Below are positions 26,733-35,690 of a stretch of 64,000 bases of DNA, piece by piece. The notes beneath the pieces are model-generated. The model saw only the letters and a program-made list of their open reading frames with translations. It made no database searches and had not been told where the DNA came from. The stretch's first letter is position 1, and the number at the start of each line of letters is the position of its first letter. The stretch covers positions 1 to 64,000 of the forward strand of contig JAHFQJ010000007.1 of assembly GCA_023266335.1 (NCBI GenBank), written 5' to 3'. The DNA comes from Burkholderiaceae bacterium (GTDB lineage Bacteria; Pseudomonadota; Gammaproteobacteria; Burkholderiales; Burkholderiaceae). The translations under genes were made by a program, and so were the position numbers.

Positions 26733-29096
26733 CTATGCTCTGCCGGTGCCATCTATCCTATTACTAATTTGTTGAGCTAATTCAGGGTTTTTGTTAACAA
26801 TATCATCTGCCGTATTCGTTAGACTTTCAACTAAATCATATATTTTAGTAAATAAGTCCCCAATATCTTGTGTCTTTTGCGGCTGTGATAACGAATTGAA
26901 ATCTATTCCATGGTAAATATCACTTGTAAATCCATAAGAAAATTTTTGTATTTTATGCTGATTATTTTTGAGTAAATTTATTAAATCAATAAGTTGATTT
27001 GCCGGAAATTTATATAAAGACTTCAATGCCTCCGGAAAATTCATAAAAGAAATTATTGTACTATCCATAAATTTAGAACCTATAGCTTCAAATGATTTTC
27101 CAACTAAATTATTCCCCATATATGTTTGAAATAGAAGTTCTTTTTGCTGCTGAGATTTATCACTATAACCATTCATTAATAATTGAATTTCAGTTTTTAG
27201 TTTATTTTCTGAATGGTCTTTCGTATTTAACCCTTTCAATCCATTAACTAGTTCTTGTATTTGAGCAGATTGTGTTTCATTCTCTGGTTTATCCATTGCA
27301 TTAATTACTGTTTCTATTCTATGCGGTAATTCTTCAGGCTGATGTGTTTCCAGCATCTTTTCTAATGCTAACTCTAATCTTTTATTATCACTTTTTCCAA
27401 TCAAAGAAAATAAAAAATTAATAAATATACTGTTAATTTCTATTGGACCATTGATTGATAAAGATAATATAAAGAATGTTGCTTTTTCTATTTTATTAAA
27501 CCCATAAGGACCCAATGCACTTAAAATAGTATTTACGCTGGCAGCCGTAGGCGGAGTAGCATCAACTGCTCTTGATGAATTTTCAATTTTTCTTGCTCTA
27601 TCCGCATCTGTTTTTATTTTTTGTTCATGTGTAGTGGTTTCATTTATGCCGGAAAATCGGTTTGGTGTTCTGCCGCTATTGTTAAGGGCAATGCTTTGCT
27701 CTGCAAATTCTCTTTTATTTTCATATTTTTCAAAAAAGGGCAAAGCACCAGCTGCTTGGCTAAATAAAATTCCGAATACTGCCATTAAAACATTTTTAGC
27801 CACATGACTGCCGCCAAAAAAACCATCTTCCGGCTCTAGTGAAGCCATACATTGTAAGGCAAAAAAAATTGGAGTGGCGATACAAGCTGATTTAGTACTT
27901 GTTTTTAATATTTCTGCATAATTTAATACGCCCAGTATAATTAATCCGGCAATTGCAGTCTTTAAAAAAGTACCCAGAATAAAACTATCTGAAAGTTCAG
28001 CAAGAAACATAGAAAACATTTTTATAGATGCTGCATACATAGATGCTGATACAGACAAAGCTTTATACTCTAACGAATGCTCTTCAAAATGAAGCTTGGA
28101 AGTTAAATCAGAACTTGTATCTGCTAAAATTTTAACTAAATTATTTGCTCCATGCCAACTAGAATTTGGTATGTATCCTGCACCTTCAAACAAAGTTCCC
28201 CAGCCGAATGTATTACCTAAAGCTAAGCATAAACCTGCGATTAAAGGTAAATTTATACTTCTAGCTGCTGTTGGACGCAGTGTTTCTACAGCGGCTAATT
28301 TATCCATTCTGGTGGGTAAATTATTTGCTTGATCCGCAAACTCCTGCAGGCTGGTTGACAATTCTTGTTTAATTTTATCAAATGTTACTTTATCATATGT
28401 TTTTAATTTACTTAATTTTAATGTTTGAGCATTAATTTGATTATTTACGGCAGTAATGAATTGCTCATATTGTCTTTCAGTTAAAAAATCATTTATTTTT
28501 TTAGCAAGGGTTTCATCATTGCATTTAATTTCTAAAGGATTACTTCTTATTCTGTTAATCATTTCATAATGAGGAGCAATGCCAGCTATAGTTTCAAAAA
28601 GTATTGTTCCTGTTAGGCTATTATTTTGATTTAATCTTTTAAATTGAGCTTTACTGTTATGCCTGCCTCTATTTTTAATTATTCCATAATCTTCTTCAGA
28701 ATTATAACCAGCTTTGTCATCTTTTGTATTTCTATAAAAAATATTACAAAATTGCTGAATATTACCTATATTTTCTTCAGGCATAAATATTTCAAGAGAA
28801 TTTATATTTGCCACATCATCAATAGTAATCTCGCCTTTTGCATACATCTCATTTAATATTGAGCTTAACAAAGAATTTCCTGTAGATATTCTATTTTTTT
28901 GGCTGTCAAATTTTATTTTAGCAGATTTATAAGAGTAAGATTTTCTTACCTTGCTTTTTTTGGTTGATGAAAAACCAGCAGCTTCTATATTATTATCTTT
29001 AGTTAAAGAACTTTTTTGTCTTACAGATTTCGTATCTCCTCTTGCCGGAGGCTTCATAGTAGCCGCCCTAAGAAGTGTATTTGTACGTTGATGCAT
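26733..29096 (-). CDS. Large multi-helix membrane protein of unknown function, candidate effector
   Basis: A 787-residue protein with no recognised domain. Residues 1-85 are basic and rich in Ser, Thr and Lys without a signal peptide. About 130-280 is soluble and helical. Residues 283-465 hold about five or six hydrophobic segments (such as LPLIAGLCLALGNTFGWG and TFLKTAIAGLIILGVL). Residues 470-787 are mostly charged helices with one further hydrophobic stretch near 545. A Ser/Thr-rich N-terminus plus central membrane segments is a frequent layout among secreted effectors and translocon proteins of intracellular bacteria, but that is inference. The 612-residue protein at 54721-56559 has a similar layout. 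Confidence 0.6.
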   Translation of the reverse strand: MHQRTNTLLRAATMKPPARGDTKSVRQKSSLTKDNNIEAAGFSSTKKSKVRKSYSYKSAKIKFDSQKNRISTGNSLLSSILNEMYAKGEITIDDVANINSLEIFMPEENIGNIQQFCNIFYRNTKDDKAGYNSEEDYGIIKNRGRHNSKAQFKRLNQNNSLTGTILFETIAGIAPHYEMINRIRSNPLEIKCNDETLAKKINDFLTERQYEQFITAVNNQINAQTLKLSKLKTYDKVTFDKIKQELSTSLQEFADQANNLPTRMDKLAAVETLRPTAARSINLPLIAGLCLALGNTFGWGTLFEGAGYIPNSSWHGANNLVKILADTSSDLTSKLHFEEHSLEYKALSVSASMYAASIKMFSMFLAELSDSFILGTFLKTAIAGLIILGVLNYAEILKTSTKSACIATPIFFALQCMASLEPEDGFFGGSHVAKNVLMAVFGILFSQAAGALPFFEKYENKREFAEQSIALNNSGRTPNRFSGINETTTHEQKIKTDADRARKIENSSRAVDATPPTAASVNTILSALGPYGFNKIEKATFFILSLSINGPIEINSIFINFLFSLIGKSDNKRLELALEKMLETHQPEELPHRIETVINAMDKPENETQSAQIQELVNGLKGLNTKDHSENKLKTEIQLLMNGYSDKSQQQKELLFQTYMGNNLVGKSFEAIGSKFMDSTIISFMNFPEALKSLYKFPANQLIDLINLLKNNQHKIQKFSYGFTSDIYHGIDFNSLSQPQKTQDIGDLFTKIYDLVESLTNTADDIVNKNPELAQQISNRIDGTGRA

Positions 29097-29277
29097 AAAT
29101 CTCTCTTAATAAAATAATTGATTTTTAAAATTTAACACTAAATGTTTTTATATTAATAGTAAAATATAAATTAATTTCTAATTAATATAATTATAAATTA
29201 TTTTTAAATAAAATTACAGTATGCTAAACACTAACATAAAAAATATTTTTCAGCAATATTTTATCCCGGATCTATAG

Positions 29278-30105
29278 CTAAATTAATTTATCAAACTCAG
29301 CAATAACCATAGCATGGTCGCTTAGACGAGGTTCTTTATATATAAGAATTTCTTTACATAACTGTGCAATATTTGGAGTAGTTAAATGATAATCTAGACG
29401 CCAGCCGACATTATTATTGTAAGCTTGTCCGCGCTGACTCCACCAAGTAAACTGCTGCTTATCCGGATATAGATTTCTAAATATATCTACGTAATTTGTT
29501 TTTGTAATATTGCTGACAAATTGCCTTTCTTGCGGTAAAAACCCCGGATTTTTTAAGTTGCCTTTCCAGTTTTTTAAATCAATTTCATTATGTGCTATAT
29601 TAAAATCCGCACAAATAATTACCTGTTGCTGATGGGCTAAATGAATAAAGTGAGGATAAACTACATCTAAAAAATCAAATTTAGCTATTATGCGTTCTTG
29701 ACTGCTGCTGCCTGACGGAAAATAAGAGCTAATTACACAAAAATCATCGAAATTTGCTTGTATATAACGTCCTTCCTGATTAAATAAATTAAATTTATCG
29801 TGATTAATACCATAAATAATAGAATTAGGCATAATTTTGCTAAAAATACCTACTCCGCTATAACCCTTTTTTTGTGCATAATGTCCCCAAAAATAATAAC
29901 CACTTAATAATTTATTGTCTGCATTTTGTGCGGGATTATTGTCAATGTTGTATAGATGAGTATTAAAATTTATATTTAAATCTTTAGCCTGTGCTTTTAG
30001 CTCCTGTACACAGATTATATCAGGATTAAGACTGGTTATAAGGCTAGAAAATCCCTTATTAAATGCCGAACGGATACCGTTTAAATTAAATGTAGCAATT
30101 TTCAT
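29278..30105 (-). CDS. xth: Exodeoxyribonuclease III (AP endonuclease)
   Basis: Base-excision repair enzyme that cuts at abasic sites and trims 3' ends. A 275-residue protein with the EEP-fold motifs: MKIATFNLNGIRSAF at the start, ICVQELKAQ at 31-39 (metal-binding Glu), GYSGVGIFSK, ICADFNIAH near residue 163-171, GWRLDYHLTT near 237-246 and the catalytic SDHAMV near 262. Normal length. It is transcribed divergently from the DUF2063 gene. Confidence 0.93.
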   Translation of the reverse strand: MKIATFNLNGIRSAFNKGFSSLITSLNPDIICVQELKAQAKDLNINFNTHLYNIDNNPAQNADNKLLSGYYFWGHYAQKKGYSGVGIFSKIMPNSIIYGINHDKFNLFNQEGRYIQANFDDFCVISSYFPSGSSSQERIIAKFDFLDVVYPHFIHLAHQQQVIICADFNIAHNEIDLKNWKGNLKNPGFLPQERQFVSNITKTNYVDIFRNLYPDKQQFTWWSQRGQAYNNNVGWRLDYHLTTPNIAQLCKEILIYKEPRLSDHAMVIAEFDKLI

Positions 30106-30189
30106 ATATATTTAGTTTTTAATTTGTATTACAATCAATAAAATGAGTATATATCCATAAGCACAAGCACTAATTATAACAAATTTCAT

Positions 30190-30984
30190 ATGAATAAACC
30201 TAATATTACTAATCTTAATAAATACCAGCAGGATTTTAGCCTTTTTATCCGTAAAAATGCTAATAAAAAATATCATGCCGAACATTTACCTCAAAAAAAT
30301 CTGCATATTTATGCCGGATTGATTTTTAATAATATTAGTGCTGCACTTCAGTCATGTTTTCCAATCTGTTATTCTATAAGCGAACATAGCTATTGGGATG
30401 ATTTAGTTCATGCGTTTGTAGAAGAATATGAATGTGATAGCCCTATGTTTAAAGATATTCCTGAACAATTTTTAGACTGGCTGAATAAAAAAAATCATCA
30501 GCCTAAAATTAAACAATTATTACCCATATTTTTTACAAGTTTTGCTCATTATGAATGGGTAGAAATGGCAATATCAATTGCGCCGGATAATAATATAAAT
30601 CATAAAAATATTAAAACGGCTGAAAATAAGCATAATCATTCATGGTTAGATGTTAATATTATCTTTAGTGATGCATGGACAATTGCAGATTATTATTATG
30701 ATGTACATTTAATCAATAAGGAATATCAGCCTAAAGTTAAGAAAAAACAGCCCAATTATTTTTTAATTTTTAGAAATAAAGATGGTGAAATAAAATTTAC
30801 TTTGTTAAACCCGTTAAGTACGGCTCTTATATCTATATTAACTCAACATCAGGTAAATGCAGCCCAAGCGGCAGAGATATTAATCAGCCAGCAGCCTCAA
30901 TTAAACAAAGAAGAACTACTTGCGCAGGCTAATCAATTATTAAATAATTTATATGAACAGGGATTTATACTTGGTTATAGCTAA
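30190..30984 (+). CDS. DUF2063 (HvfC/BufC-like) protein
   Basis: A 264-residue protein whose N-terminal half (about 10-100) is the DUF2063 domain: YQQDFSLFIRKNA, HIYAGLIFNNISAALQSCFP and HAFVEEYECDSPMFKDIPEQFLDWL. HvfC/BufC proteins normally work with a DUF692 iron enzyme (HvfB/BufB) that modifies cysteines in a small precursor peptide, with a role in copper stress. No DUF692 gene or precursor peptide lies next to it here; the neighbours are xth (divergent) and a rhodanese-like gene. It is thus an orphan, or its partner is elsewhere in the genome. Confidence 0.8.
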   Translation: MNKPNITNLNKYQQDFSLFIRKNANKKYHAEHLPQKNLHIYAGLIFNNISAALQSCFPICYSISEHSYWDDLVHAFVEEYECDSPMFKDIPEQFLDWLNKKNHQPKIKQLLPIFFTSFAHYEWVEMAISIAPDNNINHKNIKTAENKHNHSWLDVNIIFSDAWTIADYYYDVHLINKEYQPKVKKKQPNYFLIFRNKDGEIKFTLLNPLSTALISILTQHQVNAAQAAEILISQQPQLNKEELLAQANQLLNNLYEQGFILGYS

Positions 30985-31130
30985 TTGAGCAAGTTGCATA
31001 AATGAGTTGATATTGTAGATTAAACCTTAGTATGATAAAATGCTTAGTCTAAGCTCTGCGGAAGTGTGGAGTAGACTGAAGAGTTTTATTAAAAATAACA
31101 GTCATAAATCATTAAACTATATTTATAATC

Positions 31131-31574
31131 ATGATAGCTAATTTAACATTAGAAAAAATTACAGCTTTTTTAATCATTCCATATAATGCATTTTTATTAG
31201 CGGTTTTTGCCGTATGTGCAGTTATTTTAATGATTCCAAACACTAAAAAATATAATATCAAGGCAGAAGATATTACACAGAAAAGCAAAGATAAAAACGT
31301 TAATACAGTTATGATTGATATTAGAAATAATCCGGAAAAACGCCTGCCTAGAAGCAAAATCTTAAATATAAAAGAACTTAATGCAGCAAGTAATTTAAAT
31401 AAACATTTGAAAAATAAAAATGATACTATTATTTTAGTAGCAGAGGGTCAAAAAGACGGAATTGAGAGCTTAAAAATATTGAAGCATCAAGGTTATAATT
31501 CAGTATTTATTTTAGAAAATGGTATCCAAGGCTGGTTAAACGCCGGATTGCCTTTAGCAAGCTTAAATAAATAG
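31131..31574 (+). CDS. Membrane-anchored rhodanese-like protein lacking the catalytic cysteine
   Basis: A 147-residue YibN-like protein: one N-terminal membrane helix (about 12-36), then a rhodanese fold with TVMIDIRNNPEK near 59-70 and the C-terminal YNSVFILENGIQGWLNAGLPL. The active-site loop, normally starting with Cys, reads LVAEGQKDG, with Ala104 where the sulfur-carrying cysteine should be. It can therefore not act as a sulfurtransferase and may be a protein-interaction module. Related betaproteobacterial genes sit near grxC-secB; that context is missing here. Confidence 0.7.
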   Translation: MIANLTLEKITAFLIIPYNAFLLAVFAVCAVILMIPNTKKYNIKAEDITQKSKDKNVNTVMIDIRNNPEKRLPRSKILNIKELNAASNLNKHLKNKNDTIILVAEGQKDGIESLKILKHQGYNSVFILENGIQGWLNAGLPLASLNK

Positions 31575-31675
31575 GGTAATGAGGTTTTTTATCTTTCGTA
31601 TATCAAAGATTTAACAAAAATGCAGATTAGATTAGTATAGAAGCAGGATTAATTAAAATATTCAGGAGTCTAAAC

Positions 31676-31795
31676 ATGCTAAAACATATTATTGCTTTGT
31701 GTTGTGCAGTAACATTATGTGCATGCAGCACAGTGGCGGGTATTGGTAAAGATATTCAAAGCGGAGCAAGTGCCGTTCAAAATTCTGTGAAATAA
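31676..31795 (+). CDS. Entericidin-type small lipoprotein, copy 1
   Basis: A 39-residue protein, MLKHIIALCCAVTLCACSTV and on, with AGGAG 8 nt before the start. It has a lipobox (LCAC) with lipidated Cys17, followed by AGIGKDIQSGASAVQNS, the conserved entericidin A/B tail. These are membrane lipoproteins linked to stress-induced lysis or toxin/antidote behaviour in E. coli. An entericidin gene just before leuD is a typical betaproteobacterial arrangement. Here there are two copies in tandem, 91 nt apart. Confidence 0.85.
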   Translation: MLKHIIALCCAVTLCACSTVAGIGKDIQSGASAVQNSVK

Positions 31796-31886
31796 TAAGC
31801 CTATAGAGTATAGGGTAATTAGCAAATTAGATAAATTTGTTATACTAAGTATCCATTTCACTTATTAAAATATAAAGGAGCATAAC

Positions 31887-32012
31887 ATGTTAAAATATAT
31901 AGCTATTTTGTTTTGTGCAGTAACATTATGTGCATGCAATACGGTTTCAGGTGTGGGTAAAGACATTGAAAAAGGCGGTGAAGCTATTCAAGACGTCTCT
32001 AAACGCCCGTAA
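31887..32012 (+). CDS. Entericidin-type small lipoprotein, copy 2
   Basis: A 41-residue paralogue of the previous gene (MLKYIAILFCAVTLCACNTV at the start), with AAAGGAG 8 nt before ATG and lipobox LCAC (Cys17). The tail SGVGKDIEKGGEAIQDVSK matches EcnA/EcnB. It ends 24 nt before leuD. In E. coli the pair works as antidote (EcnA) and toxin (EcnB); whether these two copies have split such roles cannot be told from sequence. Confidence 0.87.
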   Translation: MLKYIAILFCAVTLCACNTVSGVGKDIEKGGEAIQDVSKRP

Positions 32013-32036
32013 AAAATAAAACCCATAGAATTTTGT

Positions 32037-32705
32037 ATGGAAAAATTTATCACACATACAGGAATAGCAGCACCGTTTGATAGAAGTAATATTGATACGG
32101 ATGCTATTATTCCGAAGCAGTTTTTGAAGTCTATTAGCCGCAATGGTTTTGGGCAGTATTTATTTGATGAATGGCGCTACCTTGATATAGGTTATTCGGG
32201 GCAAAGTTGCTCGGAACGTCCGCTTAATCCGGAATTCATTTTAAATAAAATCCCATATCAAAAATCTAGTATTTTGTTAACAAGACAAAATTTTGGCTGT
32301 GGTTCTTCGAGAGAACACGCGCCTTGGGCATTAACTCAATTTGGGTTTAAAGCAGTAATTGCTTCTAGTTTTGCAGATATATTTTTTAGCAATTCTTACA
32401 AAAATGGTTTGTTGCCCATAGTATTATCTGAACAACAAATTGAAAATTTATTTCAGATACTACAAACTGATATTGGGCATAAAATTACGATTAATCTTGC
32501 TGAACAGCAAGTTATATCATACAATCCAACGACACAAATAACTCAAAGCTATAATTTTGAAATTACTGAATTCCGTAAACATTGTTTGCTGAATGGACTA
32601 GATGAAATTGGTTTATCATTATTGCATCAAGATAAAATCAAAGCATTTGAACAAGACTATTTCAATAAATATCCATGGCTAAAACAAGGAATTAATCATG
32701 CCTAG
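32037..32705 (+). CDS. leuD: 3-isopropylmalate dehydratase small subunit
   Basis: Small subunit of the Fe-S isomerase in leucine biosynthesis (2- to 3-isopropylmalate). The 222-residue protein has [19 protein letters not shown] at about 15-33, the [15 protein letters not shown] motif near 84-98 and [16 protein letters not shown] near 114-129. Standard length. The large-subunit gene leuC, normally just upstream, is absent; the tandem entericidins remain in place. It overlaps the next gene by 8 nt. Confidence 0.95.
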   Translation: MEKFITHTGIAAPFDRSNIDTDAIIPKQFLKSISRNGFGQYLFDEWRYLDIGYSGQSCSERPLNPEFILNKIPYQKSSILLTRQNFGCGSSREHAPWALTQFGFKAVIASSFADIFFSNSYKNGLLPIVLSEQQIENLFQILQTDIGHKITINLAEQQVISYNPTTQITQSYNFEITEFRKHCLLNGLDEIGLSLLHQDKIKAFEQDYFNKYPWLKQGINHA

Positions 32706-33114
32706 AATCACAAATGAAAAAAAAAATAAAAATCAGAAAAATGACAAAAATAAGGCTACAGGCATGCAGGAGTATTTTACAAATAGAAGTTCTGAATTTT
32801 CTAATTTAGAAAAAGAAGATTTAGTAAACCTAGCTTTATATTTTGAACATCATATGATGATTATGTCTTCTGAGTTACATACTTTAGAACACATTGAACT
32901 TGAAAAAGAAGAAATGCTTGAATCAGAAGAGGCAACAGATGAAGAATTGGAAGAGAAATTCCAGGAATTATCTTCATATTTAAGTGAACAATTAGAGGCA
33001 TTTGAAAAAATTAATCAAGATTTTGAAGAAATATTTGATAAAACAGCATCTGCAAGCCTAAAGGAATTCATTAAAAAATTTAATAATATTGATGAAAATG
33101 AACATAAGCATTAA
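32698..33114 (+). CDS. Acidic coiled-coil protein of unknown function inserted between leuD and leuB
   Basis: A 138-residue protein that begins inside leuD (8-nt overlap). The first 25 residues are Lys/Asn-rich. From residue 40 on it is strongly acidic and helical, with heptad-like Glu/Leu runs ([20 protein letters not shown]), consistent with a coiled coil. No signal peptide or known family. The last 52 nt of the gene are repeated exactly at 33707-33758, showing a local duplication. The function is unknown; its coupling to leuD suggests co-transcription only. Confidence 0.6.
   Translation: MPRITNEKKNKNQKNDKNKATGMQEYFTNRSSEFSNLEKEDLVNLALYFEHHMMIMSSELHTLEHIELEKEEMLESEEATDEELEEKFQELSSYLSEQLEAFEKINQDFEEIFDKTASASLKEFIKKFNNIDENEHKH
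33061..33112 (+). repeat. 52-bp exact direct repeat, copy 1 (copy 2 at 33707-33758)
   Basis: The final 52 bp of the coiled-coil gene, beginning AAGGAATTCATT and ending AACATAAGCATT, recur exactly at 33707-33758 in front of the second paralogous gene. Copy 2 has no upstream reading frame, so it is the footprint of a duplicated block about 646 bp long. Confidence 0.9.
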
Positions 33115-33155
33115 TAAATTATTTATAATTTAAGATAATAATTAGGACAAATTTT

Positions 33156-33602
33156 ATGGAACTTACAGTTGCCGGCAGGTGCAGATGTATGGGTGATCAT
33201 GTAGGGCATGGAACTACAGCTGAATTTATACCTGAAAAGCTAGGATTTCATTTTCCAACACATGCATTTTTAACAAGAGAAATTGATCATAATGGTAGCA
33301 TATCAGGACGTACAAAAGCAATTTACACAGTCGGTTCACAAACAGTGAGCTTGCAGACGACGTTTCCACGAGTGCTGAATAGCGGAGAAAAAGTCGGAGA
33401 AGAAGTAAAAAATCTTCCTGATTCTATCACAAATTCTAATCTGTTATCTGAATTTGAAGAAGGTGAAAAAGTTGAGATTTTGTGTGACTACATGTCTGAT
33501 AAATTAATTTTTCAAAAAGCAGGTGGAAATAGTGAATATTATCCTGCTGACTTTTCAGGCGTTGATTTTATAAAAAAAATCCAAGAAAATAATAATATCT
33601 AA
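33156..33602 (+). CDS. Unknown protein, paralogue 1 of a duplicated pair
   Basis: A 148-residue soluble protein with AGGAC upstream of the start. It opens with a cysteine-containing segment (VAGRCRCMGDHVGHGTTAEF) and later carries the stretch RTKAIYTVGSQTVSL and FEEGEKVEILCDY. These two segments recur in the gene at 33801-34214 (RALYTIGSNMITI and FKQGETVEILAEV). No signal peptide and no recognised domain. It lies in the leuD-leuB gap, which is otherwise closed in relatives. Confidence 0.6.
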   Translation: MELTVAGRCRCMGDHVGHGTTAEFIPEKLGFHFPTHAFLTREIDHNGSISGRTKAIYTVGSQTVSLQTTFPRVLNSGEKVGEEVKNLPDSITNSNLLSEFEEGEKVEILCDYMSDKLIFQKAGGNSEYYPADFSGVDFIKKIQENNNI

Positions 33603-33706
33603 AATTATACTAATAAATAATCATCACTTAACAGAATAAAAGGTATTTTTGTATGCTTAATTTTGTAATTACATCGATTAGAATAAATCTTCTGTGTGTA
33701 AGTCTC

Positions 33707-33758
33707 AAGGAATTCATTAAAAAATTTAATAATATTGATGAAAATGAACATAAGCATT
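33707..33758 (+). repeat. 52-bp exact direct repeat, copy 2
   Basis: Identical to 33061-33112, but here it is a stranded fragment of the coiled-coil gene with no start or body. Position relative to the following gene matches copy 1 relative to the gene at 33156, so the coiled-coil tail and its neighbour were duplicated together. Confidence 0.9.
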
Positions 33759-33800
33759 GAATAAAATATTTAAGCATAATCCTGCACAAAACGATACTGT

Positions 33801-34214
33801 ATGTCTTTTTCCATCAGCCATATTATGTTCAGCAGCCATAAAATATTGGAGTTAGATGCTAAATATACAGGTGTACAGCAATCATTTCCTATAAGGTATA
33901 TGTATAAAAACCGCCTAACAAAAATGGGAAAAAAGCGAGCATTATATACTATAGGTTCAAATATGATTACAATTAAATCAAATAAAAATAATAAAATCAG
34001 GGATACAATATTTTTACCAGAAGTAATTTTTTTGACTGGCTTTAAACAAGGAGAGACAGTTGAGATTTTAGCTGAAGTTGATTTTAGTACTGATATAGAA
34101 AACATAAGACCTCCTCCTTACCACATAGTATTTGATAATATGCAGGAAATTAATGATCTGTATGAAACAACATTTAATGATAATACTTTAGATAAAATAA
34201 TAAATATTGAATAA
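33801..34214 (+). CDS. Unknown protein, paralogue 2 of a duplicated pair
   Basis: A 137-residue soluble protein, diverged sister of the gene at 33156. Shared segments are RALYTIGSNMITIKS (about 50-64) and FKQGETVEILAEVDF (about 83-97); the N-terminal cysteine-containing segment of the sister is absent. The C-terminus is acidic. No known family. It ends 21 nt before leuB and is probably read in the same transcript. Confidence 0.55.
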   Translation: MSFSISHIMFSSHKILELDAKYTGVQQSFPIRYMYKNRLTKMGKKRALYTIGSNMITIKSNKNNKIRDTIFLPEVIFLTGFKQGETVEILAEVDFSTDIENIRPPPYHIVFDNMQEINDLYETTFNDNTLDKIINIE

Positions 34215-34235
34215 AAACTGACAATAATAAATAAT

Positions 34236-35339
34236 ATGAATATCTTAAATATAGCCGTATTATCCGGCGACGGCATTGGTCCGGAAATTATTGAACAAGC
34301 AGTAAATGTGCTACAATCTGTGCAAGAAAAATATTCAATTAATTTTGATTTTAAATTTGCTGATATTGGCGGTGTTGCATATAAAAATCATGGACATCCA
34401 TTGCCGCAGACTACAATTGACATTGCACAAAATGCTCAAGCCATTTTATTCGGGGCAGTCGGCGATTGGAAATATGATAATTTAGAACGTCATTTACGTC
34501 CGGAACAAGCAATTTTAGGCTTACGCAAACACTTTGAGTTATTTGCAAATTTTAGACCAGCAAAACTCTATTCAGAACTTGCACATACCTCAACTTTAAA
34601 ACCGGAAATTGTAGAAAATTTAGATATTTTAATTATTCGTGAGTTAAATGGCGATGTTTATTTTGGTCAGCCCCGTGGCATGAGAATAGCACCAGATGGT
34701 TTATTTGCCGGCTCTGAAGAAGGTTTTGATACAATGCGTTATTCAAAACCAGAAGTTGAACGGATTGCTCATATTGCCTTTCAAGCTGCTCAAAAACGTA
34801 ATAAAAAATTATGTTCGGTGGATAAAGCCAATGTTTTAGAAACATCTCAATTATGGCGTAATGTGATGATTGAAATATCCAGCCAATATCCTGATGTTGA
34901 ATTATCACATATGTATGTAGATAATGCCGCCATGCAGCTGGTTAAAGCTCCTAAAGCTTTTGATGTAATCGTAACCGGCAATTTGTTTGGTGATATTTTA
35001 TCTGACCAAGCTTCAATGTTATGCGGTTCTATCGGCATGTTAGCATCGGCGTCTATAAATAAAAATGGTTTTGGATTATATGAACCTTCTCATGGTTCTG
35101 CGCCTGATATTGCAGGCAAAAATATTGCAAACCCGCTGGCAACCATTTTATCTGCTGCAATGATGCTGCGTTTTTCATTTGGTTTACCGCATATTGCTGA
35201 TGATATTGAACAGGCTATTCAAAAAACCTTAGAGCAAGGTTTACGTACTTCGGATATATATTCAAAATTAACGAATGAAAAATTAGTAGGCACTCAAGAA
35301 ATAGGGCAAAGAGTTATAGAAAATTTATATAATTTATAA
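34236..35339 (+). CDS. leuB: 3-isopropylmalate dehydrogenase
   Basis: NAD-dependent oxidative decarboxylation of 3-isopropylmalate in leucine biosynthesis. A 367-residue protein with [14 protein letters not shown] at 8-21, [16 protein letters not shown] near 96-111, [14 protein letters not shown] near 134-147, the substrate-binding [13 protein letters not shown] near 227-239 and the adenine site [18 protein letters not shown] near 288-305. All residues expected for catalysis are present. It is separated from leuD by a 1.5-kb insertion of unknown genes. Confidence 0.96.
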   Translation: MNILNIAVLSGDGIGPEIIEQAVNVLQSVQEKYSINFDFKFADIGGVAYKNHGHPLPQTTIDIAQNAQAILFGAVGDWKYDNLERHLRPEQAILGLRKHFELFANFRPAKLYSELAHTSTLKPEIVENLDILIIRELNGDVYFGQPRGMRIAPDGLFAGSEEGFDTMRYSKPEVERIAHIAFQAAQKRNKKLCSVDKANVLETSQLWRNVMIEISSQYPDVELSHMYVDNAAMQLVKAPKAFDVIVTGNLFGDILSDQASMLCGSIGMLASASINKNGFGLYEPSHGSAPDIAGKNIANPLATILSAAMMLRFSFGLPHIADDIEQAIQKTLEQGLRTSDIYSKLTNEKLVGTQEIGQRVIENLYNL

Positions 35340-35374
35340 TATAATATTACTTAAATATTTTTATAAATTTAACT

Positions 35375-35638
35375 ATGAAGCCTAATTTAGTTCAAAGTGG
35401 TCAATCAGTGCAATTATCTCATCAAACTGAACCGATGAGCTTGAGGGGCGGCGGCAAAGGCGGGACAAGTTTAACCGCCAAACCTAAAACTTATACATGC
35501 AGCTATTGCAATAGCAAGTGCAAAGGTAAGCCTGAACAGACATGTTCACACGATCATTTTCTTGGCTCTAAAAAATTTTGCTCTTATGGTTGTTATATCA
35601 TTCATTGGTCTGACAAACACTTACGTATAAGCATTTGA
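35375..35638 (+). CDS. Small Cys/His-rich protein, putative zinc-binding
   Basis: An 87-residue protein with a flexible N-terminus (about 1-45, including LRGGGKGGTSLTAKPK) followed by a compact cysteine/histidine cluster: CSYCNSKCKGKPEQTCSHDH, then FCSYGCYIIHW. The spacing CxxC-x3-C, CxHxH, CxxxC-x3-H could hold two zinc ions in a FCS- or MYM-like treble clef, but no exact family is recognised. No signal peptide. It is a lone gene 36 nt after leuB. Confidence 0.5.
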   Translation: MKPNLVQSGQSVQLSHQTEPMSLRGGGKGGTSLTAKPKTYTCSYCNSKCKGKPEQTCSHDHFLGSKKFCSYGCYIIHWSDKHLRISI

Positions 35639-35690
35639 AGTTAAAGGTGGATACCAAACAGCTCTCAGATGCAACTTATTCACATTGAAT

